From: Nocardioides deserti
GTDB lineage: Bacteria; Actinomycetota; Actinomycetes; Propionibacteriales; Nocardioidaceae
Assembly (NCBI RefSeq): GCF_014266025.1
Contig: NZ_JACMYC010000003.1
Location: 414,231-478,230, forward strand
Direction of reading: 5' to 3'
Length of the DNA stretch: 64,000 nt
The notes under the pieces are model-generated. The model saw only the letters and a program-made list of their open reading frames with translations, was not told the origin of the DNA and ran no database searches. Position numbers and translations under genes: made by a program. Of the stretch, positions 9,263 to 17,443 are shown in pieces. The first letter of the stretch is position 1, and each line of letters begins with the position of its first letter.

Positions 9263-10426
9263 ATGCGCGCGCTCTCGGTCGGCCTGCTGTCCTCGTTGGT
9301 CCTCACGCTCCCGCCGGCCACGGCCGGGGCTCTCGTCGCGGACGGGCCCTCGGTCGCGCCTGCGGCACCCGCCGGGAAGGCGGCGCCGGGGCTGCGGGTG
9401 CGGACGGTGGTCGCAGGGCTCGACAAGCCGTGGGACGTCAAGCCGATCTCGGGCGGACGGATGCTGGTCACCGAGCGCGACCGCGCCCGGGTGCTGGTCG
9501 TCAAGGGCGGGAAGGCCCGACCGCTGGACTTCCCGAGCGGGTCGGTGTGGGTCTCCGGCGAGACCGGCCTGATGTCGCTGGAGGTCGACCCGCGGTTCAA
9601 GCAGACCAAGCGGTTCTACACCTGCCAGGGCGGGTTCGCGGGCGGCGGTCGCCGCGACGTGCGGGTCATGGCGTGGAGGCTGAAGGGCGGCGCGGCCAAG
9701 CCGGTGCGGAAGCTGCTCGGCGGCCTCCCGACCTCGAGCGGTCGGCACGGTGGCTGCCGGCTGCTCATCGCCCGCAACGGCGCGCTGCTCGTCGGCACGG
9801 GCGACGCGGCCGTCGGCACGAACCCGCGCAACCTGACGTCCCTCGGTGGCAAGGTGCTGCGGCTGGACCGCCGCACCGGCAAGCCGTGGCCGGCCAACCC
9901 GTTCGCGAAGGCCGGCAACCGCAACAAGCGCTACGTCCTCACCTACGGCCACCGCAACGTCCAGGGCCTCGCCCAGCGCGCCGACGGCTCGATCTGGTCG
10001 GTGGAGCACGGCAGCTTCCGCGACGACGAGGTCAACAAGCTCGTGCGCGGCGGCGACTACGGCTGGCACCCCGTCCCCGGCTACAACGAGCAGGTCCCGA
10101 TGACCGACCAGTCGCTGCCCGGCAAGCAGCGCGGCGCCCGTTGGCGCTCGGGCACCCCGACCATCGCCACCTCCGGCGCGGCGTGGGTGCGCGGCAAGCG
10201 CTGGGGCGCGTACGCCGGCATGCTCGCCGTCGGCGTGCAGAAGGGCGAGCGCGTGCTGTTCCTGCGCTTCGACGCGAAGGGCCGGTTGAAGGGCTCCCGG
10301 ACCCCCGCGGCGCTGCGCCAGCACGGCCGGATCCGCTCGGTCGTCAACGCCCCGAACGGCGACCTCCTCGTCACCACCGACAACGGCTCCGGGCGCGATC
10401 GGCTGCTGCGCGTCAGCCCGCGCTGA
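9263..10426 (+). CDS. Secreted PQQ-dependent sugar dehydrogenase-like protein
   Basis: A 387-residue exported beta-propeller of the soluble aldose sugar dehydrogenase (YliI/Asd) family, which oxidises sugars with PQQ in the periplasm or outside the cell. A signal peptide covers about residues 1-22. Family features are LDKPWDVKPI, the catalytic-region GRHGGCRLLIARNGALLVGTGD, TYGHRNVQGLA with the conserved GHRN, and GGDYGWHPVPGY. The ATG lies 7 nt after TAGCGT (9250-9255) with no Shine-Dalgarno, so the mRNA is probably leaderless. The last 14 nt overlap the convergent glycosyltransferase gene. No PQQ biosynthesis genes lie in the window. Confidence 0.88.
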   Translation: MRALSVGLLSSLVLTLPPATAGALVADGPSVAPAAPAGKAAPGLRVRTVVAGLDKPWDVKPISGGRMLVTERDRARVLVVKGGKARPLDFPSGSVWVSGETGLMSLEVDPRFKQTKRFYTCQGGFAGGGRRDVRVMAWRLKGGAAKPVRKLLGGLPTSSGRHGGCRLLIARNGALLVGTGDAAVGTNPRNLTSLGGKVLRLDRRTGKPWPANPFAKAGNRNKRYVLTYGHRNVQGLAQRADGSIWSVEHGSFRDDEVNKLVRGGDYGWHPVPGYNEQVPMTDQSLPGKQRGARWRSGTPTIATSGAAWVRGKRWGAYAGMLAVGVQKGERVLFLRFDAKGRLKGSRTPAALRQHGRIRSVVNAPNGDLLVTTDNGSGRDRLLRVSPR

Positions 10427-11591
10427 CCCGGCCGGCGAGCCCCTCGAGGAGCGGGACCACGTCGGCGACCGACGGCAGCGCGGCCATCTCGTCGGCGACG
10501 GCGCGCGCGCCGGCGGCGTACTGCTCCTCGTGCAGCACCGCCGCGAGCGCCGCCGGCAGCGCGCCGGCGGCGCCGACGCCACCGGCGACCGCGACGCCGG
10601 CGCCGCACGCGGCGACGTGCTCGGCGTTGAGGAACTGGTCGGAGGCGAAGAGCGGCAGCACGACCTGCGGCACCCCGGCCGCGAGCGTCGCCATGGTCGT
10701 GCCGAACCCGCCGTGGCCGACCACGGCCGCGGCGTGCTGGAGGGCCTCTGCCTGCGGCCACCACCGCTGGACGCACGCGTTGCCCGGCACGCGCAGGGCG
10801 GCGGGGTCGAGGCCGTTGCCCGTCGTCATCAGCACGCGCACCGGCTCGTCGGCGAGCGCCTCGAGGACGGCGGCGTAGATCGCGGCGAGCATGGGGATCC
10901 CGGCCGCCACCGACCCGAAGGACACGTAGACCAGCGGGTGGTCCGGGTCGCCCCACCGCTCGGGCAGCACGCCCATCGGGGCCGGCGGCGTCTCGCGGTA
11001 GCGGTGCAGCGGCCCGCTCGTCAGGCGCGCCCCGCAGGCGTCGTCGAGCGTGGCGGGGACGCTCGTGAACGTCGTCGCCCCGCGCACCGCCGCGCAGCAG
11101 GTGCCGGGCGGGAGGCCGACGAGCCCGTCGAGCTCGCCCAGCGGCTCGGTGAGGTACGCCGCCACCCGGCCCATCAGCGCGGACACGTTCACCGCCACCA
11201 CCGCCTGCGGGATGCCGGCCGCGAGCGCCGCGGCGAGCGAGCCGAGCTCGACCGGCTCGCGCAGGACCAGGTCGGGCCGCCACATCTCGACGACCTCGGT
11301 GACCCCCGGCAGCGCGGCCCGGGCGTCGAGCCGGCCGAACACCTCGCTCACCACCAGCCGGTTCGCCTCCTCGGTGCTGAGCGTCGGCAGGCGCCCCATC
11401 ACCGCGCCCAGCTGCTCGGGCGGCACGTCGTCGAACGGCAGGTGCAGCAGGCCGCTGCGCGCCACCTCCGGCGCGAACGAACCGGGAGCGGCCACGGCGA
11501 CCCGGTGGCCCGCGTCCACGCAGGCGCGCGCCACGGGGACGAGCGGGCCGAAGTGGCCGGAGCCGGCAGTGCTGGCGACGAGCACGCGCAT
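10413..11591 (-). CDS. UGT/MGT-like glycosyltransferase (GT1 family)
   Basis: A 392-residue GT-B glycosyltransferase of the macrolide/antibiotic type. The N-terminal acceptor domain begins MRVLVASTAGSGHFGPLVP. The donor-binding domain has VYVSFGSVA and the family-defining VGHGGFGTTMATLAAGVPQV followed by PLFASDQFLNAEHV, the nucleotide-sugar pocket. Such enzymes add a sugar to small hydrophobic molecules; neither donor nor acceptor can be named. It is a lone gene, not part of a visible natural-product cluster, so detoxification or lipid glycosylation are equally possible. The ATG at 11589-11591 was chosen because it starts the conserved first beta strand. Confidence 0.88.
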   Translation of the reverse strand: MRVLVASTAGSGHFGPLVPVARACVDAGHRVAVAAPGSFAPEVARSGLLHLPFDDVPPEQLGAVMGRLPTLSTEEANRLVVSEVFGRLDARAALPGVTEVVEMWRPDLVLREPVELGSLAAALAAGIPQAVVAVNVSALMGRVAAYLTEPLGELDGLVGLPPGTCCAAVRGATTFTSVPATLDDACGARLTSGPLHRYRETPPAPMGVLPERWGDPDHPLVYVSFGSVAAGIPMLAAIYAAVLEALADEPVRVLMTTGNGLDPAALRVPGNACVQRWWPQAEALQHAAAVVGHGGFGTTMATLAAGVPQVVLPLFASDQFLNAEHVAACGAGVAVAGGVGAAGALPAALAAVLHEEQYAAGARAVADEMAALPSVADVVPLLEGLAGRVSAG

Positions 11592-11689
11592 GGCTCCAGC
11601 GTCGCAACGGACCTGTCCCGGCGAATCGCCCAGACTGGGGAGGCAGTCGTCGCGCCGGGTGGGACAGCGCCTGCAGGTGGGAGCGGGAG

Positions 11690-11986
11690 CTAGGCGGTCC
11701 AGCCGAGGAAGAACCCGCCGGCGTTGACGAGCACGAACCACAGCACGAGCACGCCCGCGCCCAGCCACGGCAACCGGTCGGGGTGCGGCGTCCACCAGGC
11801 GCAGGCGAGCACGAACGACGCGAGCCACACCAGCACCAGCAGGACGACGCCCCACCACGGCGCGAGCAGGCCGCTGGCGGCGTACGGGAAGAACGCGGTG
11901 GCCACCAGCCCCATGCCGATGAACGGGCGCGGCGAGATCGCGTTCGGGTTGTGCGGGCGGACCTTGCGGCGACGCGAGAGGTCCAA
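11690..11986 (-). CDS. Small membrane protein, three predicted TM segments
   Basis: A 98-residue protein with a basic start (SRRRKVRPHN) and hydrophobic stretches at about residues 22-40, 43-66 and 72-94. It belongs to no family I recognise. The start is TTG at 11984-11986, 3 nt after the stop of the upstream gene, which suggests coupled translation with that 77-residue protein. Confidence 0.6.
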   Translation of the reverse strand: MDLSRRRKVRPHNPNAISPRPFIGMGLVATAFFPYAASGLLAPWWGVVLLVLVWLASFVLACAWWTPHPDRLPWLGAGVLVLWFVLVNAGGFFLGWTA

Positions 11987-11989
11987 GCC

Positions 11990-12223
11990 TCAGGCCCCGG
12001 ACTCGGGCTCGGGGTCGGGCGCCGAGTCGGGGTCGTCGTCGTTCCAGTCCGGGTCGTTGTCCCAGGCCTCGTTGCGCTCCTCGGTCTTCTCCAGCGCCCG
12101 GGCCGCCTCGGCCTCGGACGGGTAGGGACCGAGCCGGTGCTTGCTCGGACAGAGGTTGTCCTGGGTCTCGACGCGGTGGTGCTTGACGCAGAACCAGTAC
12201 TCCTCGGGCTCGCTCACGCTCAT
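11990..12223 (-). CDS. Small conserved actinobacterial protein with Cys/His cluster
   Basis: A 77-residue soluble protein. The N-terminal half has FCVKHHRVE and LCPSKHRLGPY, that is Cys12, His15/16, Cys25 and His29, a possible small metal-binding knuckle. It is followed by an alpha-helical EAEAARALEKTEERNEAWDN and a strongly acidic tail. Very similar small proteins of unknown function are common in actinobacteria. The ATG lies 6 nt after TACCTT (12230-12235), consistent with a leaderless message. It forms a pair with the TTG-started membrane protein downstream. Confidence 0.7.
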   Translation of the reverse strand: MSVSEPEEYWFCVKHHRVETQDNLCPSKHRLGPYPSEAEAARALEKTEERNEAWDNDPDWNDDDPDSAPDPEPESGA

Positions 12224-12229
12224 GGCCGC

Positions 12230-12235
12230 AAGGTA
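12230..12235 (-). promoter_or_regulatory. -10 box of a predicted leaderless promoter
   Basis: Minus-strand TACCTT ends 6 nt before the ATG of the 77-residue protein gene. No Shine-Dalgarno is present. Confidence 0.5.
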
Positions 12236-12241
12236 CCCGCG

Positions 12242-12694
12242 TCAGGTGAGGTCGTCGTACGACGTCTGGCCGGTCTCGGCGAGTCGCCGCTCCACCCGCA
12301 GCACCGCCACCTCGTGCTCGGGGTCACCGCTCATCGCTGCGGCCAACCGCAGGTGGGGCAACGCCTCCACCAGCCGCGCCTGGCGCTCGAGCGCGCGACC
12401 CAGCGCGTGGCGCGCCCAGTCGTCGTCGGGGTTCTCGTCGACCAGCGCGGCCAGCTCCGCCTCGGCGCGGCCGAGCTGGGCGCGCAGCAGGTAGGCCCAC
12501 GCCCGCAGCGACCGCAGCCCGGTGTTGCCCGGCTCCTGCTCCAGCGCCGGCTCGATCACCGCGAGCGCCTCGACGGGCGCGCGGCGGGCGAGCAGGTCGT
12601 GGGCGGTGCGGTACGCCGACTCGTGGCCGCGCTTGCCCGGGAAGATCAGCGGCGGCGCCTTCAGCTCCTCTGGCTCCTGGTTCGGCTCGTCCAT
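12242..12694 (-). CDS. TPR-like repeat protein
   Basis: A 150-residue protein made of helical hairpins of the tetratricopeptide type: AHDLLARRAPVEALAVIEPA, SLRAWAYLLRAQLGRAEAEL and ARHALGRALERQARLVEALP, each with the alternating small/large pattern of TPR helices. Such proteins mediate protein contacts; no partner is evident. The ATG at 12692-12694 sits 7 nt after TAGGTT (12702-12707), so the message is probably leaderless. A longer in-frame start would run into the divergent rnpB promoter region and was rejected. Confidence 0.75.
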   Translation of the reverse strand: MDEPNQEPEELKAPPLIFPGKRGHESAYRTAHDLLARRAPVEALAVIEPALEQEPGNTGLRSLRAWAYLLRAQLGRAEAELAALVDENPDDDWARHALGRALERQARLVEALPHLRLAAAMSGDPEHEVAVLRVERRLAETGQTSYDDLT

Positions 12695-12701
12695 GCAGCC
12701 C

Positions 12702-12707
12702 AACCTA
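12702..12707 (-). promoter_or_regulatory. -10 box of a predicted leaderless promoter (TPR protein)
   Basis: Minus-strand TAGGTT ends 7 nt before the ATG. It lies 43 nt from the predicted rnpB 5' end on the other strand. Confidence 0.45.
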
Positions 12708-12749
12708 CGATGCGTGCGGCGGCGGTCGGGACTGTGCGATCCTTGCCGT

Positions 12750-13155
12750 GCGGATGGGCTGGCCGGGCGACCGCGGCGCACCTCCGGGTGCGACGAGGAA
12801 GGTCCGGGCTCCACAGGGCAGGGTGGTGGGTAACACCCACCCGGGGTGACCCGCGGGACAGTGCCACAGAAAACAGACCGCCTCCCGGCTCCGGCCGGGC
12901 GGCAAGGGTGAAACGGTGGTGCAAGAGACCACCAGCGACCCGGGCGACCGGGTCGGCTCGGTAAACCCCACCCGGAGCAAGGTCAAGAAGTCGTGGGTCC
13001 GCCCGCGATGCGTGCACGTTCGAGGGCTGCCCGCCCGAGTGCACGGGTAGACCGCTGGAGGGCGTCGGCAACGGCGCTCGTAGATGGATGGTCGCCCCCC
13101 GACGCCCCGCGAGGGGCCCGGGGACAGAACCCGGCCTACAGGCCAGCCCGTCCGC
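12750..13155 (+). ncRNA. rnpB: RNase P RNA, bacterial class A
   Basis: Catalytic RNA that removes tRNA 5' leaders. Recognised from its conserved blocks: CGACGAGGAAGGTCCGGGCT (about 12791-12810), CACAGGGCAGGGTGGTGGG, GGTGACCCGCGGGACAGTGC followed by CACAGAAAACAGACCGCC, then AAGGGTGAAACGGTGGTGCA and AGAGACCACCAGC, CGGTAAACCCC, AGCAAGGTCAAGAAG and near the 3' end CAGAACCCGGCCTACAGGCC. Helix P1 closes the molecule: GCGGATGGGCTGGCC (12750-12764) pairs with GGCCAGCCCGTCCGC (13141-13155) with one G-T wobble. Ends are set from this helix, so each may be off by a few bases. Reading frames called across this segment are not genes. Confidence 0.95.
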
Positions 13156-13187
13156 ACCACTCCCCGGTCGCCCGGTCGAGCAGCGCC

Positions 13188-13201
13188 CGAACACGTGTTC
13201 G
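13188..13201. promoter_or_regulatory. SOS/LexA-type box, 14-bp perfect palindrome
   Basis: CGAACACGTGTTCG is a perfect palindrome that matches the actinobacterial LexA box pattern TCGAAC-N4-GTTCGA except for the first base. It stands 14 nt before the ATG of a 13E12-family gene remnant, at the same relative place as the box before the full-length homologue at 31736. Confidence 0.6.
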
Positions 13202-13215
13202 AGTCGAGTGAGGTC

Positions 13216-13262
13216 ATGACGCTGGCCCACCTCGCGACACCCGAGACCCGCTGGACGATCGA
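13216..13262 (+). pseudogene. 5' remnant of a DUF222/HNH (13E12 family) gene
   Basis: The first about 45 nt after ATG 13216 are almost identical to the start of the HNH gene at 31736: both encode MTLAHLATPET and both then run into CGCTGGACGA. A one-base deletion in a C run breaks the frame here and the homology then fades. The remnant keeps its upstream SOS-type palindrome. It lies directly after rnpB and marks the left edge of the accessory block that ends at the ISL3 remnant near 17043. The remaining 90 nt before the sulfurtransferase stop show nothing recognisable. Confidence 0.6.
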
Positions 13263-13351
13263 TGACGGCGGCGAGCCCTCCGACGTCGTCCCCGATCGAC
13301 GCGGCGAACTGGGCGACGTGGGTGTCGACGAACAGCGCTCGGTGTCAGCGC

Positions 13352-14197
<846 letters not shown>

Positions 14198-14255
14198 GAG
14201 GTGCTCCTCGACGCTGCCCGGCATATTCGCCATAGACAGCACAAATAGTTGGGGT

Positions 14256-14276
14256 GCTAACGATTCACACGCTAAC
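14256..14276. promoter_or_regulatory. Candidate operator between rhodanese and OhrR-like genes
   Basis: Two GCTAAC hexamers at 14256-14261 and 14271-14276, spaced 15 bp start to start, lie in the 104-bp divergent region and just upstream of the TAGACT -10 box of the regulator. They are placed for binding by the MarR-family protein itself. Confidence 0.4.
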
Positions 14277-14288
14277 CCATAGTGGGCG

Positions 14289-14294
14289 TAGACT
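14289..14294 (+). promoter_or_regulatory. -10 box of a predicted leaderless promoter (OhrR-like gene)
   Basis: TAGACT ends 7 nt before the GTG start at 14302, with no Shine-Dalgarno. Confidence 0.5.
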
Positions 14295-14301
14295 CGCATC
14301 C

Positions 14302-14841
14302 GTGAGCAACGGTGAGGACGTCCTGGCGGCGGTGCCCGACTTCGATGCCGATCCGTTGGCGTTGGACCGGCAGGTCTGCTTCGCGCTCGCGGTCGCGTCG
14401 CGATCGGTGATCGGCGTGTACCGGCCTCTCCTGGAACCGCTGCAGCTCACGCACCCGCAGTACCTGGTCCTGCTGGCGTTGTGGGAGCGCTCGCCGCGGT
14501 CGGTCAAGGACCTCAGCACCTCGCTGCACCTGGACCCCGCGACGCTGTCACCGCTGCTCAAGCGGCTCGAAGCGCTCGGCTACCTGTCCCGCCGCCGCAG
14601 TGCCGAGGACGAGCGGGTCCTCGTTGTGGAGCTCACCGACACCGGCCGCGACCTGCGCTCGGAGGCCGAGAAGATTCCGCCGGCAGTCGTCGAACGGCTC
14701 GGCATCGACGTCCCGGAGCTCGTCGAGCTCCACGTCGCGCTGACACGCGTCATTGCCGCAGCCAGCCGGCTACCCGACGCCGACACCACACGCGGCGACG
14801 CCTCCTCCTCAGCGGGCGGCGGCGTGACCGATGCGGGCTGA
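14302..14841 (+). CDS. MarR-family regulator, OhrR-like
   Basis: A 179-residue winged-helix regulator. The N-terminal LDRQVCFALAVASRSVIGVY matches the OhrR signature, with Cys26 in the place of the organic-peroxide-sensing Cys. LTHPQYLVLLALWE, the recognition helix LDPATLSPLLKRLEALGYL, and the wing RSAEDERVLVVELT follow. OhrR proteins usually repress ohr or other thiol-stress genes. Here the divergent neighbour is a thiosulfate sulfurtransferase, so sensing of reactive sulfur or peroxide is a reasonable inference. GTG 14302 was chosen because an upstream ATG would put the -10 box inside the coding region. The last about 15 residues are low-complexity Ser/Gly. Confidence 0.85.
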   Translation: MSNGEDVLAAVPDFDADPLALDRQVCFALAVASRSVIGVYRPLLEPLQLTHPQYLVLLALWERSPRSVKDLSTSLHLDPATLSPLLKRLEALGYLSRRRSAEDERVLVVELTDTGRDLRSEAEKIPPAVVERLGIDVPELVELHVALTRVIAAASRLPDADTTRGDASSSAGGGVTDAG

Positions 14842-14945
14842 ACCGCCGACATCGGCACTTCGAACGGCGAGTGGACCCCTAGCAAGGTCGGCCCGCCCAC
14901 CCTGCAACCAGCCACGGAACCACGACCAGCGCCCGGAGCACACAC

Positions 14946-15326
14946 GTGAGCAACACCTCTGAACGGCCAACCGAGGCACCTCGCCCGGACAAGCGCCGCC
15001 GGCACCTGATGGACCCCAACGGCCCCAAGCCGACGCACAATCCCTACCTCGAGGACGCCAGGATGATCCGCGTCCAGCAGTGGGTGATGTCCAGCCTCGC
15101 GGTCACGACCATCCTGCACCTGTCTGTGGGACTAATCCTGGCCGCGATGTTCCTGCCCAACCCCAGCCTTGCCTCCGAGATCGGGTTGACCATCATCGCC
15201 GGCGCCTTCGGTGCCATCGCCGTCGTCGCCGCGCTGGCCATCCACAAGAAGCCCCTCGCCTCGTGGTGGGTCGTGGCCGGATTCGTGGTCCCGACAGCGG
15301 TGGGCCTGTTCCTCGTCCTGCGCTGA
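14946..15326 (+). CDS. Small membrane protein of the rhodanese/OhrR cassette
   Basis: A 126-residue protein with a hydrophilic, basic N-terminus of about 45 residues (KRRRHLMDPNG) followed by three hydrophobic segments at about 47-69, 76-98 and 104-124. The GTG start has GGAG 7 nt upstream. It lies in line with the regulator before it and the flavoprotein gene after it, with gaps of about 105 nt, so it may be co-transcribed. I recognise no family. Confidence 0.65.
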   Translation: MSNTSERPTEAPRPDKRRRHLMDPNGPKPTHNPYLEDARMIRVQQWVMSSLAVTTILHLSVGLILAAMFLPNPSLASEIGLTIIAGAFGAIAVVAALAIHKKPLASWWVVAGFVVPTAVGLFLVLR

Positions 15327-15432
15327 GTAGCTGGCATATCCAGCCGGGGCGCCGGCGCACAGGCTGCACAGGCAAGTGACCCAAGCGGCTGACAGAAGCC
15401 GCAGTGCGCGGAGGCAAGATGAAGGAACTGAC

Positions 15433-16503
15433 ATGCCGAACGATCACGACCGCACGTCAGCTGCGGCGATCCGCCTGTTCTTCGATCAGCGTGCGGCCGA
15501 CTCCGCGGGCGGCGACCGCCACGGCTCCAGCGACCTCCTGCGCCACCTCGGGGCCCGCGGCCTGATCGATGCTCCGACGCTCCGCGCGACCTTCGACCTG
15601 ATTCGGGGCGTCGCCCGAGCCGACCTCGCCGCAGCGTTCAGCCTGTGGTCCCACGCCATGGTGCTCGAGTGCCTCCGCGCCGCCCCGACCGCGCTGCTGG
15701 CCGAGCACGCGACGCGGCTGCGCCAGCCGACCGCATGGGGCTCCACTGCGATGGCGCCGACGATCAAGTACCTCGCCGGCCTCGGCGACCTGCCAGTCAC
15801 CTATCGCCGCCATGACGTCACGCTCGTCCTCGACGGTCGCATCCCCTGGGCCTCGAACCTCTTCGACGACAACGTCGTGCTCGTGCTCACCGCACGCTCC
15901 GCCGACCCAGCCGGCGGCGACCCGCTCGTGCTCGCCGTCGACGGCCGCGACCCCACCGTCCGCCTCGGCGCCCCGCTGCCCCTCCTGGCTCTCGAGAGCA
16001 CCGCCTCCTCGACCGTCGAGCTCGACGGCACACGCATCCCCTCCGGTGCCGTCATCAGCGACGACCTGACCGGCTACATGCGTGCCATGAAGCCCAGGCT
16101 GCTCCTGCTACAGACCGCCTACTGCCTCGGCCTCGCCGACGCGGCGATCACCGCAGGAGCCGAGGGCCTGCACCGCGCCGCACCCACCCATCTGACTGAG
16201 CACAGCACGCTCGCCGCTACTACGGCGACCCTGACCGAGACCGTTCGCACCGCGCTCGACGCACTCGACAACAGCCGCAACCCGCCGATCTCTGACATCG
16301 TCCGAACCCGCCTTCACGCGGCCCAGGTCGCCGGCGCGGCCGTCGCCCTCGAGGTCCGCCTCGCCGGCGGGGCCGGGTTCCTCGCTACCAGCCCGACCGC
16401 ACGTCGACACCGCGAGGCGGCCTTCCTGCCCATCCAGACGCCGACCGAGAGTCAGCTGTTCCTCGAACTCGGTCGAGAAGGGATCGGGACCGGTCGGCTG
16501 TAA
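15433..16503 (+). CDS. Acyl-CoA dehydrogenase-like flavoprotein
   Basis: A 356-residue protein with the helical/beta/helical plan of acyl-CoA dehydrogenases and the related flavin monooxygenases (DszC/SfnB type). Traces include LIRGVARADLAAAFSLWSHA in the N-terminal helices, TAWGSTAMAPTIKYLAG in the central region, and a C-terminal helical part ending LFLELGREGIG. The catalytic Glu and the CoA-binding residues of true dehydrogenases cannot be placed, and the protein is slightly short, so desulfurising or redox functions are possible. GAAGGA lies 6 nt before the ATG. The nearby rhodanese and OhrR-like genes suggest a sulfur or peroxide stress context. Confidence 0.65.
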   Translation: MPNDHDRTSAAAIRLFFDQRAADSAGGDRHGSSDLLRHLGARGLIDAPTLRATFDLIRGVARADLAAAFSLWSHAMVLECLRAAPTALLAEHATRLRQPTAWGSTAMAPTIKYLAGLGDLPVTYRRHDVTLVLDGRIPWASNLFDDNVVLVLTARSADPAGGDPLVLAVDGRDPTVRLGAPLPLLALESTASSTVELDGTRIPSGAVISDDLTGYMRAMKPRLLLLQTAYCLGLADAAITAGAEGLHRAAPTHLTEHSTLAATTATLTETVRTALDALDNSRNPPISDIVRTRLHAAQVAGAAVALEVRLAGGAGFLATSPTARRHREAAFLPIQTPTESQLFLELGREGIGTGRL

Positions 16504-16621
16504 CCGGCACTCGTGCCTGCTGGGCCGCCACCGACCACATCCCGGCTCGCGGATCGTCGGCAACCCCTGCACGGACGCAATCGCGCGCTGTCACAGTCGC
16601 CGGGCGAACGATCAAGCTGGC

Positions 16622-17043
16622 TCATCCCATTCGAGGGTGTAGGAGTTGGGGTCTGAAGCCTCCGGTCTCCAGCAAGGATCTGGCGATGTAGGTGGTGAGG
16701 TTGCGGAAACCGAGGGCGCTGCCGCGGAGGTGCTCAAGCCTCCCGTTGAGCGCCTCGGTCGGGCCGTTGGATGTGCCTGGGCGGTCGACGTAGGCGAGCA
16801 CTTCCTCGGCTCGCTTCTTCAGTGTCCGGCCCAGCGTGATCAACTCGGCCAGCGTCTCGGCACACCGGCTGAGGTCCGTGATCACTTGTCCATCAGCTCC
16901 GCGACCGTGGCGCCGATCCTCGTGCCGGTTGGCGCCGATCATCCGTTGGTAGACGCCCCAGGTCGCCTCGACCTCGACGTGGGCGTCGTCGACGAAGAGC
17001 GACTGCAGTCGGTCGCACTGCTTGTCGGTGAGCACCGACGAGC
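16622..17043 (-). pseudogene. Truncated ISL3-family transposase (C-terminal part)
   Basis: The minus-strand frame encodes the C-terminal end of an ISL3 DDE transposase: LTDKQCDRLQSLF, ATWGVYQRMIGANRHEDRR, TLAELITLGRTLKKRAEEVL, and the highly conserved YVDRPGTSNGPTEALNGRLE followed by HLRGSALGFRNLTTYIARSL. The N-terminal zinc-finger/HTH region and the first catalytic Asp residues are missing; upstream of about 17043 the sequence is unrelated. No terminal repeats were found. This dead insertion sequence forms the right boundary of the 13.2-17.0 kb accessory block. Confidence 0.85.
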
Positions 17044-17083
17044 GTGAGGCGGATCCGAACGGGAGGCGGGTGCGTGGCGTCCG

Positions 17084-17089
17084 TAGGCT
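17084..17089 (+). promoter_or_regulatory. -10 box of a predicted leaderless promoter
   Basis: TAGGCT ends 6 nt before the ATG at 17096. Confidence 0.5.
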
Positions 17090-17095
17090 CGCGCC

Positions 17096-17296
17096 ATGAC
17101 CGAACGCCGACTCGTCCTGGTCCGCATCACCGCGCCGGAGATGCCCACCGCGGGCACTGCGACGGCCTTCGAGCTGCCGGACAGCGTGCTGACGATGCTC
17201 GACGAGGGGTGGCGGGTGGTCAACCACACGACCGGGTTCCCCGACCTGTCCGGCGACATGGTCGTCTCGCTCTACTGCGAGCGCACGGCGGCCTAG
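17096..17296 (+). CDS. Small hypothetical protein
   Basis: A 66-residue protein, MTERRLVLVRITAPEMPTAG at the N-terminus and ending MVVSLYCERTAA. It is soluble and looks beta-rich, with no known motif. A TAGGCT -10 box 6 nt upstream of the ATG and normal codon use for this genome support it as a real leaderless gene. It stands alone between the ISL3 remnant and the sigma factor gene. Confidence 0.5.
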   Translation: MTERRLVLVRITAPEMPTAGTATAFELPDSVLTMLDEGWRVVNHTTGFPDLSGDMVVSLYCERTAA

Positions 17297-17443
17297 CCGG
17301 GCAGCCCGGACCAGGGGACCTCGCGCCGCCGGAGCGTGGGTAGTGGTCGGATGCCACGGGGGCCCGGCGCACCCGTGCACGCGAGCCGCAGGAAGTCCGA
17401 GCGGGACGGAACCCCGAGCAGCTCGGGCCGCGTCTACCCCGTG

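Noticed and set aside
9263..11591. Glycosyltransferase and sugar oxidase considered as part of a natural-product cluster
   Set aside because: No polyketide, peptide-synthetase, sugar-nucleotide or resistance genes are nearby, and the two genes are convergent.
12661..13230. Several protein frames across 12.7-13.2 kb
   Set aside because: The segment is RNase P RNA, recognised by conserved blocks and by the pairing of its two ends.
16504..17095. A complete ISL3 insertion sequence
   Set aside because: Only the C-terminal transposase part is present; no N-terminal domain, terminal repeats or target duplication could be seen.
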